Origin: Bacteroidota bacterium | GTDB taxonomy: Bacteria > Bacteroidota > Bacteroidia > B-17B0 > Aurantibacillaceae | DNA length: 33,953 bases | Direction of reading: 5' to 3' | NCBI GenBank assembly: GCA_018267655.1 | Contig: JAFDYB010000054.1 | Span: 1-33,953 of the forward strand | Part shown: positions 33,892-33,953 of the stretch, piece after piece | How positions within the stretch are numbered: position 1 is the first letter of the stretch | How the letters are laid out: each line of letters opens with the position of its first letter | Program-made: the position numbers and the translations under genes | The notes under the pieces: generated by a model | What the model was told of the DNA's origin: nothing | Databases searched by the model: none | What the model saw: only the letters and a program-made list of their open reading frames with translations

Positions 33892-33953
33892 TTATTGTTT
33901 CACTACTTTTAAAATTTGAGTTTTGCCATTACTGATGATGCGTGCAAAATAAA
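33892..33953 (-). CDS. C-terminal end of a type IX-secreted protein (partial)
   Basis: The minus strand reads YFARIISNGKTQILKVVKQ to a stop at 33892-33894. This is the final block of a type A type IX secretion sorting domain, comparable to YFVTISNGTEKTVKRVV at the end of the metalloprotease. The rest of the gene lies beyond the window, so nothing can be said of its function. Confidence 0.7.
   Translation of the reverse strand, partial: YFARIISNGKTQILKVVKQ

Noticed and set aside
1..33953. CRISPR array, tRNA or rRNA genes
   Set aside because: No regularly spaced direct repeats and no tRNA or rRNA sequence patterns were seen on either strand.

Overview
The window reads as chromosome of a low-GC, aerobic, Gram-negative Bacteroidota bacterium, probably uncultured or not closely tied to a model genus. 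The evidence is two type IX secretion C-terminal sorting domains, a FecA-like TonB receptor, kynurenine-pathway 3-hydroxyanthranilate dioxygenase, a mitochondrial-type citrate synthase, almost no Shine-Dalgarno sequences, and promoters of the Bacteroidota type (TTTG, 19-21 nt, TAnnTTTG). No tRNA, rRNA or CRISPR array is visible.

Left end, 1-5140, is an accessory island. It opens with a truncated IS630-type transposase. Next is a compact minus-strand retron: a DnaB-family RecA-fold ATPase (1804-2901), a candidate msr-msd RNA (about 1630-1796) bounded by a perfect 10-bp a1/a2 inverted repeat and holding a 48-nt hairpin, and a retron-type reverse transcriptase (409-1569) with YADD, NAxxH and VTG motifs. 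The pairing with a DnaB-like ATPase is not a retron architecture I recognise and is the main candidate for an undescribed system. Beyond it lies a gene graveyard: a 5'-truncated unknown gene, a HigB-type toxin killed by a stop codon and a poly-A frameshift beside an intact HigA antitoxin, a WYL-regulator tail and a YitT/DUF2179 tail.

5334-8636 is a minus-strand operon of a TonB-dependent receptor and a di-heme cytochrome c peroxidase lipoprotein, with a Fur-box-like 7-1-7 palindrome just upstream of the receptor start.

9009-25956 is mostly core and metabolic genes: transaldolase, rpsO, pnp, an M20 amidohydrolase, a large TolB-like/outer-membrane protein, a DUF2130 protein, SixA, a PAS-SpoIIE phosphatase, a secreted M43-type metalloprotease, rpe, gltA, and an overlapping heptose nucleotidyltransferase/phosphatase pair. 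Several genes are followed by clear intrinsic terminators.

25957-33953 holds an IS3 transposase remnant, a D15-type outer-membrane protein, 3-hydroxyanthranilate dioxygenase, then a gene-free stretch (28296-28904) rich in RNA-like structure: its own promoter, two GAAA-tetraloop hairpins and two related stem-loop units sharing the same apical motif, the second ending as a terminator, just before prs. prs, rplY, an FMN reductase, a metal-dependent hydrolase, parA and parB follow. The window ends in the C-terminus of another type IX-secreted protein on the minus strand.

All family calls come from reading motifs by eye; no database search was run.
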